DNA of 64,000 bases from Nosema muscidifuracis (GCA_028335825.1 JAIOKI010000014.1:62001-126000); one strand, 5' to 3'; shown: positions 48,251 through 60,841, numbered from the stretch's first letter. The notes: generated by a model not told the origin, from the letters alone. Numbers and translations are program-made.

Positions 48251-51200
48251 TTTAGACTTTAATTTTTACAATCATATAGACGTCTTTGACCTAAGCGTAG
48301 GAACTATACTATCATAAAAAAAGAAAACATGTATTAATATTATACAGTAAAGAGAAGATTCGCTGCTGTCTTTGAAAAATATTAGAAAGATAAAGGGTTA
48401 TTCACTCATTATTATATATGCTGGTCTTGTCAGAATCAAAATTGATGTTTTAGATCTGAAAAAAGAAACAATGTTATTGGTGTATTGTTTAATAAAAATA
48501 AATATGTTCAACCATAGTATAACGTATAACAACAATAAATGCCTTGCCATATTTTGGATTTTTAAAAATTAAAATATTTTCGGCAAGGAATTCACAATTT
48601 AATTGACTATATGTCATTAAAATTGTTGTTTGTAACCAAAGACTGAACAAGATGATTTTTGAAGTGTGATAATAATGATTTCCCGAAACGCTTGATTTTT
48701 TTAAATTTTACTTTTATATTATGAATTTTCTTTATATAAACTATGAGAAAGAAAATTAAAGTTCTGTAATAGATGATTATATCTATATATAGACACAAAG
48801 TGATAAATATAATAGAAAGATTTGTTGAAAGGCTTAAATTCAAACTGTAATAAGATCAACCACATTTAATAGTGAACTTATTAAATAAAATGATGACCAT
48901 ATGCACACTACATATTTCAATAATATTCTTTATATGTCCTCGAGGATACGCCTCTGTCTTAAAATATTTCTCAATTAAAGAAAAAATGTCTTTATTATTA
49001 TAAAACTCTTTATTGAGGCCATTTCGGGGACCACTAATTATTCCCCTATCTACCAAATCACTTTATTTTTTTACAAAACTCATCTTCCTTTTTTCTTTTT
49101 GTTTTTTTAAAGCGTATACAATAAATTTAGAAAATTCCCTGTAATAGTTAATTGCTATTGCATAGAGGTTCTAGATGCCCTTAAATATATCTAAATGTTA
49201 AACGAAGTAGAGTTTAATAAAATAACTGCAAGAGGAAACATTAAAAAAGAAATAAAAATATGTTGATTAGGAAAGAGAAATTGAGAGGTTGATATTATTT
49301 TATAATGCACGTTAATTACTTTAGAAGAACTTTGTGTGGATTGAAAAATGAAATTAAATTAGATATTAATATTTTTATTCTTTTTTTACGATAAAGTTTG
49401 AGGACATAGACATAGAAGATTATCGTCAAATTGTAGAACACATTAAAATAAATTATTGCAATTAAATACTAAAATAAAATGTACCATGTAGAAGCTTATT
49501 AGAATATTACCTAGGCTACAGATGCATCTCATTTACACTTTAAAATTCACATCTTTTATTCTAAACGATCAATGTGTGGTCTTGTTCCCAATACAAGTAA
49601 CATTTATATTTCAAAACTTAGATATTTTTTATCCATTAAATATTCTTATAAAGCATTTTCACAGCTTGACATACAGAAGATTCCTAAAAAAGAATTTTTA
49701 TAGTTATTTAAAACAATATTGTTATTTTCGCCTAAATTATTAAACTTCAGTAGAACATCCTAATTAATAAAGTTTCATCTTTATATTTTACGCCATTATA
49801 TATTATTCTGTGCCAACAGATTTTAATTGTTTTTCTTTAAAGTATGAATTGGTATTTGTGGTATCCACAAGAGAAATAACTTAAAATAAATTTTCTTTTT
49901 TAAGGCACACAGAAAAAAGAAATGAAATAACAACAAGCTAATGAAACAAAATAATGATAACAATAAAAATATAAATTTTAATAAAAAAAATAATTTGATA
50001 TTGTAATTTCTAGTATATATACGTCAATATCATTACATTATATTAGAGATAACATAATTTAATTAAAGATCGGTTTATTAACTAAATTTTGTCATAGATA
50101 TTCTGTGAGGCATTGCTAGAAAAGACTAGTTATCATTTCAATACATATTCGTGTTAAATAATTTCTATCTCTTCCGTTATAATTCAAGTGTCACTTAAAT
50201 ACAGAAATTATGGTATTATGACTATCTACCATGGTATCGAATAATAAGAATTAGTATGATGATATCCTGCGACAAAAGCAATTGAAGCTTAATGAATATT
50301 GTATTATCGAAATTTCAAAAAGTGATTGCTGATTAAATATTGGTCAAGGGTTAAAATAGCCATAGCTATATGTAGAGAAGGTGAGAAAAGCTAATAAAAG
50401 CACTTTTTAAACAAAAAAGACGCAGATTAAGTTAAGTTTCTTTTACCCTCACTCTTTTTTTTAAAAAAATAGATGATATTAAATGAAAATAAACAAACTT
50501 TGTTAATTGTAAAAATCTAACATTTCTTTATGTAATAGTACCACGTGATTAATTTATTTCAATTGTTATTAAAAACGTTATTAGATCAAGAATCGAAATT
50601 ATTAAAAAACAAGTAACTTTAACCTCATGTTCAATAAGAGTAAAAGAGTGATTATTTTGGATAAATCTATTATAAACAATCACTTCAAATGGATATCCAA
50701 CCCTGAAAGTATAAACATTCTGGAGACCTATCTCAAGATAGGGCGCATCCTTGAGTATTGTTTCACTTTAATTTACGTATCTTTATTTCAATTTCAATCT
50801 AAAAAATTAATTAAAATCATTAAAATACCATAGCTAACGATAGTAGCATAACATTTGTCTTGGTGCGTCGCAAAAAATTAAAGTGAGTGATTATTGGGTT
50901 CTCGTGTAATCATCTTAGGGTTCATATTTCTAATTTTGCAGGGTTATTAATAGCTTTAAATTTTTATTTTAGGCATTTTATACCTTTCGACGAGGTTCAA
51001 CTTCGATATTCAAAATACTATATGATAGGAAAACATTTATATTTTTCACCTTCACTGCGTTTTCAAACATGGGATTCAATTATTGCAAAATATTTATATT
51101 TTACGAAAACAAAGAAAGTATTTTACAAATGTAAATACTTTCAATTATCCTTACATGTGGTGTATACCACAATTAGCATCAACGATAGACTAAAATTGTT

Positions 51201-51499
51201 AAAATAGATGATGATGAAAAGATGCTGTAATCAGACGAAAAGGCTTATTTGAAATAGAAGATAGTAGATAAATAAGTTTTAGTGGTGAATTATTCTATAT
51301 CCATAATATAATTTTTTTTAGTTAATTTATTACGATAACTTAAATAAATTAATCATTATCAAACTATCGATAAACTAAAATTTTTCTAAGTCAAGTTGAT
51401 ACTCAACCATGGTCTATACAATTAAATAACATTTTTTGTTGGGTTTTAGTTTTTATCATCGTTAATTGTTCTTAAACTTTTCCATCCTTAATATTGTAC
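48251..51499. other. AT-rich stretch, nothing firmly recognised
   Basis: About 3.2 kb with only short frames (longest 106 codons at 50887-51207, plus), none with domains or a start signal. Alternating purine- and pyrimidine-rich patches suggest very old element debris. Confidence 0.35.
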
Positions 51500-53720
51500 T
51501 TGATTTTAACACACGCATCTATTATAGACAGATATGACTTCTTTTTTTGGTATAATGCTTGTGTAGTTTCAAACCGATTCTTTATCTTAACAAGAACAAT
51601 TCAAATTTATATTTTATACAGGTAAGATCTTTCCCGAGTTCTTTTTTGCTTATGTATGAGCGTTTTTAATAATATTTTGCCTAATATTATGATCTAATAT
51701 GAATAATTAACCAGGTTCTATGATCAGTAAGCTTATATAGAAATTTAAAAAAGAAATTGCATATCAAATTATAACTTTTATTAAGTTATTACCGCAGAGA
51801 TTTTTTTGCGATTAAAGTTTAACCCTTTTATATATCTTAAGCTTAATAAGCTTCCAATTTTCTTTGCTGAGCTCACTATTTCTATTTTCTATTATGTCCA
51901 GGTACTTATAACAGTAATCGTAGTTTCCAAAAAGTACCCCTTCGTTTATGAGTATTAAAGACCTCGTAGATTATTCACTCATATTCATTTAAAGACCTAT
52001 AATATTAAGTAATCGCTTTGCATATCTGATATTTTCGATAAGATGTGGTCGTTTTCTGCTAATAACTTGAGATCTTCAATAAATAATAGGCGTTTATTTA
52101 TGTATCTTATTTTATTACTAATAGGAACTTGTACTTTAGGATATAAGTTGTTTAGTTTTTTACTTAAAAGATTCATCATTAGAATAAAGAGTAAATATGG
52201 TAAGTTATAATCTTGCAACATTACATTTTCTTCTTCGTTAAAGAATAGCCACAACTATAGATTATATTAATCTTCCATCAATTTTATAATTGCTTTTATA
52301 AATTTATGCATACATTCAATAAAATTTAACATATATTTGTGATGTATTGAATTAGGTTTTTTTTTTACAACTATATGTGCCATTTTAGTATATTTTAATG
52401 CTGTTTATTAAGTTCAACTTTGATAATTGACTTTTATTTGGCACCTGCACATTCCTTACTGTGCCCAACTAATTCTCAGATATTATTTTTGCTCTATAAT
52501 TCTAGTTACATAATTTGGTGACACAATCTTTTTCAGCTTATAAACATTTGATATGAATGTAATATGTCTCCAATACGTACTTTTTTTTGCTTCTCCTTTT
52601 GATATGAGGTAATTAGTACTTGTATACAGCCAAATATTCTCTTGAATTTCCTCAAAACTTTCCGATATTATTAGTTAAAAAGAATTCAGTGCAAGCAATA
52701 AATTATTTCGATAAAGAAGTTATACGCGCCATCTGAGTCTTCGACCTTTTAATCAACAATATACGTAATTATTTCTTTAAAACTTTCTTCGTTTATAAAT
52801 TGTGCATCCTTATAAGATATTGATGATACGTACTCATAATTAATTTCTTAAAAAGTTTTGAGCTGTCTACTAAATTGAAATTCCACATAGTGTCCTAGAA
52901 TTCGATCACATCCGCGATAAGAACATCAACTTTTATTCGTTGCAGTTCGCCTGCTACTTCTATAAATCTTAAATTTTCTATTATTCTTTGATAACAATAT
53001 GTTCTATTATCTATACTTTTACACACCAAAAATCATCTTTTCTAAATAAAAAGCTTCCTATACTTTTTCATAATGGCCCTTGCTTTTTTACCTCTTGTTC
53101 ATTCTTGTCTTTAATTTTCTTTACTTTTAATATGTCTAATTCCTTTTCGTACTTATCTGTCTTATTTTGAATATTAGTTGACCGTTCGGATTTCTTATTT
53201 TCTTGATATGTTAATTGTACAGTCTGTAGAATTCTGGTGAGATCAAATAGTTTCTTGTGAGTGTATAAATTGATGTATTCACCTACAATCGTGTTTATTC
53301 GATAAAAAACTCATCGTATATGTTGTTTCTTGAAATCTATAAGTTCATATAAACTCAAGAATATCTCTTCTTTTTCAATTTCATTATTGAAAAGCCTTCT
53401 TGGCTTGAATATATCATTCTTGATATGATCAGAGCTCTCTTCTACAAAATCTGATAGCTTCTATATTCTTTTAGAATTATCTTTGATTTTTATATTTATG
53501 ATTTGAAATTTGCATACCAAAATCATCTGCTATATTGCTTCTCGCAAAATACTTCGGTTGCTATTATTCAAAGTTCCTGGACATTCAATCAAACTCCTTT
53601 AGAAAAACTTGAGATATCAGTAAGCCACAGCTGGAAGAAGAATTCCAGCTTATAGAGCAACGCATTAAAAGGAAAAAATTCAATAGTTTTTTTTTACCAT
53701 TGTACTTTTGTCAAAATTTT
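51500..53720 (-). mobile_element. Decayed LINE relic with 85-codon reverse transcriptase frame
   Basis: The minus frame 52254-51997 contains the reverse-transcriptase blocks P-Y-L-L-F-I-L-M-M-N-L-L-S-K-K-L-N and L-L-F-I-E-D-L-K-L-L-A-E-N, aligning with motif B to motif C of the LINE at 15.4-17.4 kb; motif C has E-D in place of D-D. Presumed N-terminal sequence runs to about 53.7 kb. The endonuclease region expected further left was not found, so the 3' part is probably lost. Confidence 0.6.
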
Positions 53721-54166
53721 GATGTTTATTAGTCTCATTATTATAATTTTCATCTGTTTTTTGTTCATTGCTTTCTCTAAATTTATCGTTTTACCATTCA
53801 TTTATGACATTCTTATGTTTATATTTAAATAATGATCGACTAGAATTCCGAAAAACTAATTTTAAAGCAACGTATAATTTTTTTACTACTAAAAAAACAT
53901 TTATTAAATATTTTGACTTAAAAATTTACTTATAAAGGCCGACACTTCGTATTTATATATAACTAATACACCTAATTAAATTAATTAATTTTAAATGTTG
54001 CATGACACCTCTCTTACAATAATAAGAATAGAAGTTACAAGATTTCAGGCTAAAGAATAAGAAATACACGTAACAAGTGACCATCTTTGTAAAACAATAA
54101 TTTTACCTATAACAAGACAATATGAAGCAGACTTCTTAAAAGAGAAGAATAAGTAAGACGCTAGAC

Positions 54167-54288
54167 TGAGCCAGGCGATACGTTTCTACCTGTCTCTTGA
54201 CAGGTCATAGCCTTCATGGCTATGATTTTAAGTAGTCCTAAGGGAACGATATTTTCTCCTAAAAGCGAGGTCGTAAAGGTATGCTGGC
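54167..54288 (+). other. GC-raised segment with multi-stem RNA folding potential
   Basis: Two perfect 7 bp hairpins abut without a gap: ACCTGTC/GACAGGT with TCTT loop (54188-54205) and CATAGCC/GGCTATG with TTCAT loop (54206-54224). Flanking bases 54178-54186 can pair with 54243-54252 through one bulge, closing a multi-branch junction, and GCCAG (54170-54174) can pair with CTGGC (54284-54288) outside that. The local GC is far above the surroundings. I compared it mentally with tRNA, rRNA, snRNA, hammerhead and group I intron cores and found no convincing match. It may instead be the R region of an LTR, since ACTGAG (54165-54170) and CTCAGT (54318-54323) are inverted termini. Confidence 0.5.
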
Positions 54289-54370
54289 GTATAAAGCGCA
54301 CTATTTATGTTTGTTTTCTCAGTGGAGATTTTGGTGGCCGGGTGGTTTTCTTCTATACTGATTTTATTTT
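54266..54370 (+). repeat. Dispersed repeat family, copy 3 of 3 (best preserved)
   Basis: It shares ordered blocks with 8731-8837 (minus) and 29481-29570 (plus). It includes TATAAAGCGCAC, resembling a TATA box, then TCAGTGGAGATTTTGGTGG, CCGGGTGG and a T-rich end. One reading is LTR end plus primer-binding site (TGGTGGCCGGG). Another is a Pol III unit with a degenerate A box and oligo-T end. Confidence 0.7.
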
Positions 54371-57073
54371 TTTATAAGTAAGAAAACATTTAAGAATAAT
54401 GAATTTATATGACTCTCGTTAATTAATATCTACGAATACATTTTTTAAACTATAAAATGCCAAAACAAAGTCTAAAAGAATGAAATATTAATACCAACCC
54501 ATTAAAAAAGATAAAAAACATTATATAATGCTAATAAATCAACACATCTAACAATCTTGAAAGTACCCAGCTTTGTATTAAGTGAGTTAATTCATCGATT
54601 CCTTGATTTTGTAATATAGCATTTTATATAAGATATATAATTATATTTTCATTGTTTTTTTTTATAATACACATTAATTATTCTCTAATTAAATATGTTT
54701 ATATTTCTTTTCTGTAAGAAATTTCATACAAAAATAATTAAACTTATTATATGTTATTAGGCTTTGAACCGGAACTGATTATCAGACTACCGAGAATAAA
54801 CAAAGAATGAGAAATAATTAATATATTCGCATTTTCAATGACATGTCTTAATTGTAGAATGACGATAGAAAATGTATATATAGAACTCTTAATACGAAGT
54901 ATTTCTTAAATTAAACTTAGATCGAATTTATTCACACTAATTTGCTTATGTTATTTTAATTAAAATAAAAAATATATAAAAAAAGATTAATTTAACTGCT
55001 ATAAGAAAAATACTCTTATATTACAACTTAAGAACACTTTATTCTTTGAATGATTATTCTACAGAAGATCTGCTTGCACATTTAATTTCTTTTAACCTAT
55101 ATAATTGAGATTAAATTTTATTGAATTAATAAATATAATTGATACGAATAAATCTAACAATAACATAAGTAAGTTAAGTTTAAAAGACAGAATTATGAAA
55201 CGAACGAAAAGCTGATCTTCAATGATGCTCAGAATAAAATGCTCAAGCAATTATCATTTATACTTAACCATGTACTTTCTCGTAACTCACTAAGGGTGCA
55301 TCTATTTATAGCAAATTATCAATCAACGATAAATAACAGATGACTTATTGAATAAACAACTATAACCATACTGGCACATTCATATAGACTTAAGAATATA
55401 TATGGAGTAATATTTTAATCAGAGCAGATATTAGGGATTAATTTGAGAAAACAATGTTTTTCAAAATATCATACTAACCTTAAACAAAATTAAAATCACA
55501 TTTTTTAGATAGTTTAGCATGTACAAATCAAACATTTATCTTTAACTGTTTAATAGAATACATAAAATTTCAATAAAAGACAATTTTACTGACTAATACA
55601 ATATTAAATCATATTTATTTAGAAATGCTACTATAGTACATATTCAATTCAAATTTTCAATACGATTAAATGATAACTTTCTCTCAATAATGATCAAGAT
55701 TTATTTAAAGTTAACTAGTTTATAAAAGTATCATATAATTAATCTATGATGTATGAATGCTGTATAAATACACTTTTGATATTATTGACGAAGTTCTTAT
55801 AAGGTTTTGCAACAACAATAGGATTTTAAAAAAAAGGTTTCAGGAAAATTGCAAATGTAATTATAAAAGATATACAAAATTATATTATAGAGACATCAAT
55901 CAAATCTTTTTCTTATGGGGTAATGTAAAAATCTATGAGCGTAAAAAACATGAGATATTAAGGTCAGGATGAATTTGTAGAATGGTTACTATAAATATAT
56001 AATGAATATAACAATATTGATGATATAATTAAGTAATAAGTCAATTTATAGTATGAGAAAAAATAGTCTTAGTTATTTTGAAAGAATGATTGTTAATAAT
56101 TAAAAAATAATCTATGACAAAGTTATATTAAAAAGCTGTAATGATGATTATCAAAAGATAAATGATAAATTTTAGGCGACGGTATATTCCTAAAACTCAA
56201 AATGAAAGGATCTTTCTATGAGTCATAAAAGTAAAAAATACATATATTAAGTGAAAATTTAAAATGACTATTAAAAGAGAATAACTTAATGAATAAGAAT
56301 AAACCATAATATAAATCTATTACAGGCCTTTTTAAGTAATAAAAAGATGTCAAAAAATTTTGATATATAGTAAAAAAAAAATATAAATAAATCTAAATTT
56401 AGTACCCTTAAATTATGATACGTGCAATTAGATAAATCCGATAAACGAAGTAATAAAACTCATTTATCAAGCTAGAGTAACAATTAAGTTATGAAGATGA
56501 TAAAAATAACTAAGAAAGTGTAAAAGACATCTATACAATAATATTTTTTTATCTAACGATTTTGCAAATTATACAAAGGAATTTATCAACAAAAAATAAT
56601 AATTAGATATGTCTTTACATACAGTAAACAAAAATTGGTTAAATAATAATAGTATTAAAGAATCTTGATAAATAATGATTATCCATGAGGTGCACATAAA
56701 CTTCTTGATATGTAATATTCATTAGGATAGAAATGAGAAACATGGTAAATTTAACAAGAATATATTCTACACCATATAAAACAAAATTTTAATTTAGATA
56801 AAGAGAATATGTTTTTTTGTTTTAACTAGCATTCTCCACGACACTACACAAGTCAAATTATATATAACATGTAGAATTAATCAAAGGTAGAAACAAGGAT
56901 AATTTAAAGATTTATATCATCTTGGAACTCAATTAGATATACAGTAAATATAGTGTATAAAAAATATTATAAATCTTCAGCATATAATAAAGACTCTCTT
57001 TTGGTTCCAATTGGGAAAGTTTAATTAGAAATATTCTTAATTTTTTAATATCAGAAATATTTTTATTTATCTG

Positions 57074-57076
57074 CCC
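57074..57076 (+). promoter_or_regulatory. CCC start-proximal promoter signal
   Basis: CCC lies two bases before the ATG at 57079, within A/T-rich sequence, so any leader would be almost absent. It supports this start over internal methionines. Confidence 0.4.
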
Positions 57077-57078
57077 AT

Positions 57079-58167
57079 ATGAATGAACAAAAAAATGATG
57101 AAGATATCAATATAAGAAATATATTAAGTAAAAATTTACTAGACTATTTAGATAATAATTCTAAAGACATTAAAACTAGTTACGATGTTTTATATAATGA
57201 TAAAGGACTATATCTTACTAGAACTATACGTCAATTCATTTCTCATTCACAAATAAAAGATATAGAAGAAAATGAAAAAAATTTAACTGAAAGTAATGAG
57301 TCAGTTAATGAAAAAAAATTTATAAATGAATTTAGTAATGAGGTTAAGAAATCTGTAAATAAAATTTCCAAGCCTTTAATTAAAAATATATTAAAAAAGA
57401 ATAAAGGAAATAGGGAGGGTAAAAGTAAGAAGAAAAAAACAAATTTTGAGAATGATAATAAACATCTTGAAATCGAAGATAAATCTTCATCTTCCAGTGA
57501 AAAATGTACAATTGTTCAAAATAATTTTAAAAAGTTTGATATAATTTCTGATATTCTTCTTAATACACAACCTTGTAAATTTAATAAAAAAGAAATTAGT
57601 GATGTATCGGAAGAATTAAGTTTAACTTCTTCGGAGTCAATTCCTCTACCATATAAAGATGAAAAGACCGGGGTTGAATGTGGATTATTACCATTAGAAG
57701 CCATCTCTAATATTATACAAGAAGATGAGAGTACATCTTATGAAACATCTTCTCAAGAGTCTATTCTTGATCAGTCTGCTTCTTTAGAGCAAGTTCTTCA
57801 GAATCACATAGAAAAGGTACAAAAAAATTATAACGTTCCCCATCTTGAGAATCAAGATATTGATTTTTATAAAACTGTTACCGAAGATACAGTTGGATAC
57901 ATAAAAGATTTATATTTAGAGAAGCTCCATGATGTCTACAATAGATTGAATGATATTAATGAAAGGAAAATAGATTTTATGTTATTACTTAAAAAGAAGT
58001 ATGGATTTTACTGGTTCTCATCTACAGGAAGTTGTCTTATTCTTTTTAATAGACTTGATTCTATTTTTGTATCCGCTTGGCAGGATTATTTAGACTATTT
58101 GGCTGAACTTGATATTCTATTTAAGACAGATACGTTAAAAGGATTCTTTAAATTTAAATCTTTATAA
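57079..58167 (+). CDS. Hydrophilic protein of unknown function with conserved-looking C-terminal domain
   Basis: I do not recognise this 362-residue protein. It has no signal peptide or membrane segment. Residues 1-100 are acidic and asparagine/glutamate-rich. A lysine-rich stretch at about 105-121 could be a nuclear localisation signal. A five-serine run with acidic flanks (136-140) and further serine/glutamate patches (177-240) look disordered and phosphorylatable. The C-terminal 100 residues (about 262-362) are different: aromatic-rich and helical, with Y-G-F-Y-W-F-S-S-T-G-S-C-L-I-L-F at 308-323, and probably the folded part. I infer a nuclear or cytosolic scaffold-type protein, without evidence for a function. 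It is convergent with the clamp-like gene, with only 138 bases between their ends. Confidence 0.8.
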   Translation: MNEQKNDEDINIRNILSKNLLDYLDNNSKDIKTSYDVLYNDKGLYLTRTIRQFISHSQIKDIEENEKNLTESNESVNEKKFINEFSNEVKKSVNKISKPLIKNILKKNKGNREGKSKKKKTNFENDNKHLEIEDKSSSSSEKCTIVQNNFKKFDIISDILLNTQPCKFNKKEISDVSEELSLTSSESIPLPYKDEKTGVECGLLPLEAISNIIQEDESTSYETSSQESILDQSASLEQVLQNHIEKVQKNYNVPHLENQDIDFYKTVTEDTVGYIKDLYLEKLHDVYNRLNDINERKIDFMLLLKKKYGFYWFSSTGSCLILFNRLDSIFVSAWQDYLDYLAELDILFKTDTLKGFFKFKSL

Positions 58168-58305
58168 ATAAACAGTAAAGATTTTTTTGTATCAAATGGA
58201 GGTTCATTTTGTATTAAAAAATGAGTCAAAATCATTCATAAAATACATAAAAAAGAACATATTTTTATTCATAATATAAAATCGTGTATTTTTAAAATCT
58301 TTGTT

Positions 58306-58980
58306 TTACTTTTGAAGTATCTGTAACATTATTACATTCGTAATCTTATCTTCTAAGATGTATACTAGTATATAATTATCAAATATACAAAATATTTTGT
58401 CATTTTGGAATGATTCTAATACCCTAAGATCTTTACTTTTAACCTTGACTGATACATCATCTACTTTATTATTAATTACACTGCAATTCTTATGTACAAG
58501 TTTAGTCTCTATAATCATAGAACTACTCATTTCGAATAATCCCTGATTTGTACATTTAATTAAGATATCATCTTCACTTAGTACAATCAGTTTACCAACT
58601 TTAATACTAAATTTGGGATCAGAACAAGGAAGAATGAATGTGTCTTCATACCTCTTAAACTTCTTCTCCACATTAATATCTGATACTTGATATTTTATAA
58701 TAAAATTATTTTTAGTTACTTGGCATTCATTTATCTTACCAAGAATATAAAGAAGATCGTTAATCTTAATAGAAAATTCAGTAGATTCAGAATCCTGTAA
58801 TATAATTTCATAATCATCTGGAAATATAATTTGCATATTTTTAGTAGTTAGTGAGGTTTTAGTTACAGTTACAATACTTGAATATTTTGATAAAAAAGTA
58901 AGTTTTTTCTGAATAAGTGGAGAATTATTGAATTTAATCATGAAGGGATCAAAAATATTTTGATAAAAAAGATTAAACAT
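58306..58980 (-). CDS. Probable PCNA-fold sliding-clamp protein (9-1-1 checkpoint clamp-like)
   Basis: A 224-residue protein whose order of segments fits the two-domain clamp fold. A strand-helix opening (about 12-45) leads to S-I-K-I-N-D-L-L-Y-I-L-G-K-I-N (69-83), like the PCNA helix after the first domain strands. S-I-K-V-G-K-L-I-V-L-S-E-D-D-I-L-I-K-C (about 124-142) and G-L-F-E-M-S-S-S resemble the start of domain two. A final helix, then Y-I-L-V-Y-I-L-E-D and L-Q-I-L-Q-K, resembles the closing strands. Overall similarity is weak and the chain is short (PCNA is about 258). A divergent Rad1, Hus1 or Rad9 subunit, which loads at damaged DNA, is therefore likelier than PCNA itself. This is inference from pattern, not a motif match. 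The CCC triplet lies 20 bases before the ATG. An out-of-frame upstream ATG lies between them. Confidence 0.5.
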   Translation of the reverse strand: MFNLFYQNIFDPFMIKFNNSPLIQKKLTFLSKYSSIVTVTKTSLTTKNMQIIFPDDYEIILQDSESTEFSIKINDLLYILGKINECQVTKNNFIIKYQVSDINVEKKFKRYEDTFILPCSDPKFSIKVGKLIVLSEDDILIKCTNQGLFEMSSSMIIETKLVHKNCSVINNKVDDVSVKVKSKDLRVLESFQNDKIFCIFDNYILVYILEDKITNVIMLQILQK

Positions 58981-60841
58981 TTTGTGTCAAAAAGCATGAG
59001 GGTAAAGTTTAAAATCAAGATCCTCGTGTATTTTCGTCTCTGACACAAATTATAAATGTTGTTATTTTTTTAATGCTGATTTCTTATTTTTCTTAAGGTA
59101 TTCAATAAATCAAATTTAATTAAAAATGGTCACAAGATTTTTTAAATAAAATAAAACCAGTTCATACTTATTTTTTTTTCATTATTTAGTAGCAAGATCA
59201 TTATTATATTGGATTTTCAAATGATAGCAAATCTTAAACATTATTTAATTCAAAATATTTATATATTAAATTGATTTTTCATATCTCAAAATAAATTATT
59301 TGAAATCTTTGAATAAAAATTAACTGCGACTTTTAAGTTATAATTTATTACTTAGGTTTGTTAATTAATAAAAGGGAACATACTTTAATTTCTTAAATAC
59401 CATCATATTAATAAATTTTTTTATTTAATTTGAGATTCCTATGCTTGTTAAAATTTCTTTAGAAGCTGAATTATAAATTCTATTTAAATCATATTAATCT
59501 ATAAAATCTGTTTTAATATGAATGGTCTATATATTTAAAAAAAATCACTTTTAGATTTTTTTACATAACAACTTAGAAGACTTAATAATCAAGTAATAAA
59601 ATTAATAACAGTCTATTTAGCAAACTATTATTATTTGTTGATTATTTTAAAGAAATAATTAAGAATATATTTTTAATAGTTAATTATATTTATCATAATA
59701 TTTAGAAGATCCTTAAAATTATTTTATAGTGTACAGAAGAGAAGTAATAAAAACTAAAAAAAATCATAGGATATTTCATGAATTTAAGTAGGAGACATTT
59801 TTTCAGTTGTTTAAAGCATTAAAATAGAAGTTATTTTTTTTTTCTAATTTAAAACAAGTAAGTATATATCGTCATAATGACGAGTAAAACACACTAGTGA
59901 CGTCTTATTTTGTAAATTGTAGTTTTTTTTCTGTACTGAATTTTATTCTTTATAAATTAAATATAGTAACGTATTATCTGACTTCAATTTTATAATTCTC
60001 GTAAAAAAAGTATCAAAACAAACAACTGAGGATATGTGCTGAGTCATTTATTATTTATTCTTCTTTTGATATAAATATTATGATATATTTGACTCATATA
60101 AAAAGATGACTAACATTAACTTATAAACAATATTTTTTATAATAATACAGAAAAATTAATTAATAAACTTCTTTAATATAAAATATATGAGTCTTTAATT
60201 TATAGTTTTACATAATAAAAAAATGTCTCTTTAAATACTTTTTGTGTATAAAAAAAAATAATAAAAATTATAAAATCAATAAAAAATACTCAATTTTTTA
60301 AACCTGAATTAGTTCAAAGTAAAATAAATTAATTTCTTATCTCATTATATTTTAAGGTATATTTATAATATTTGTTCAAATTTACTGCTATATTATTTAG
60401 TATGTTTTATTTTTCAAGTATTGAAACGAAATATGACTGCATAGAAAAAGAGGATCAGTAATTTATGAAACTCGAATCATTGTCATGATGAATAATTAAT
60501 TGATAATTCAATTTAAAACTTCGCATCATCTATCAAAAAATATTTGTTTGAAGATAAACCTCTTAAAATTTTTAAAAATGAATATTTATCATTATAGACA
60601 CATCTTTTTATGATATTTTTTTATAATAATTTTATTATAATTTTTATGATAAATTTTATTAGTATTTTTTAATATAAATATTTTTATGATAATTTTTTTT
60701 TAATATACAAATATTTAAAATATATTTTATATTAAGTAATAAAAAGTAATTAAACTTATTCACAAATACATAATTAGAAAATTATTTTTTGGTTTTCTAT
60801 GTATCACATTTTACTATAAAATAAATAATAACAAAACAAAC
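58981..60841. other. AT-rich divergent intergenic region, nothing recognised
   Basis: Nearly 1.9 kb between two divergently transcribed genes, with extreme A/T content from 60.0 kb on. I found no frame, repeat or element signature. It is unlike the relic zones in lacking strand skew. Confidence 0.45.
59000..59002 (-). promoter_or_regulatory. CCC promoter signal of the clamp-like gene
   Basis: On the coding strand CCC lies 20 bases upstream of the start at 58980. An ATG out of frame with the gene occurs between the two, which would act as a tiny upstream frame if transcription begins at the CCC. Confidence 0.35.

Larger units (their letters stand above)
53721..57078. other. AT-rich region with dispersed repeat copy and structured segment; otherwise unresolved
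   Basis: It holds the folded segment at 54167-54288 and the repeat at 54266-54370. From 55 to 57 kb the plus strand is purine-rich with a 71-codon frame at 55757-55972 and many stops. That pattern fits an old plus-strand element or pseudogene, which I cannot name. Confidence 0.35.

Noticed and set aside
50887-51207. 106-codon plus-strand frame
   Set aside because: Longest frame in an otherwise empty 3 kb, but it shows no domain, no CCC/GGG signal before the start and composition like the surrounding spacer.
54150-54300. rRNA, tRNA, group I intron or hammerhead ribozyme in the structured segment
   Set aside because: A few words resemble rRNA or the P7 elements of group I introns, but the order of core elements is wrong. 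The CUGANGA and GAAA boxes of hammerheads are absent, and no B box or cloverleaf is present.
55757-55972. 71-codon basic frame
   Set aside because: No recognised domain, and it is surrounded by stop-rich purine-biased sequence. It is more likely part of an old relic than a gene.
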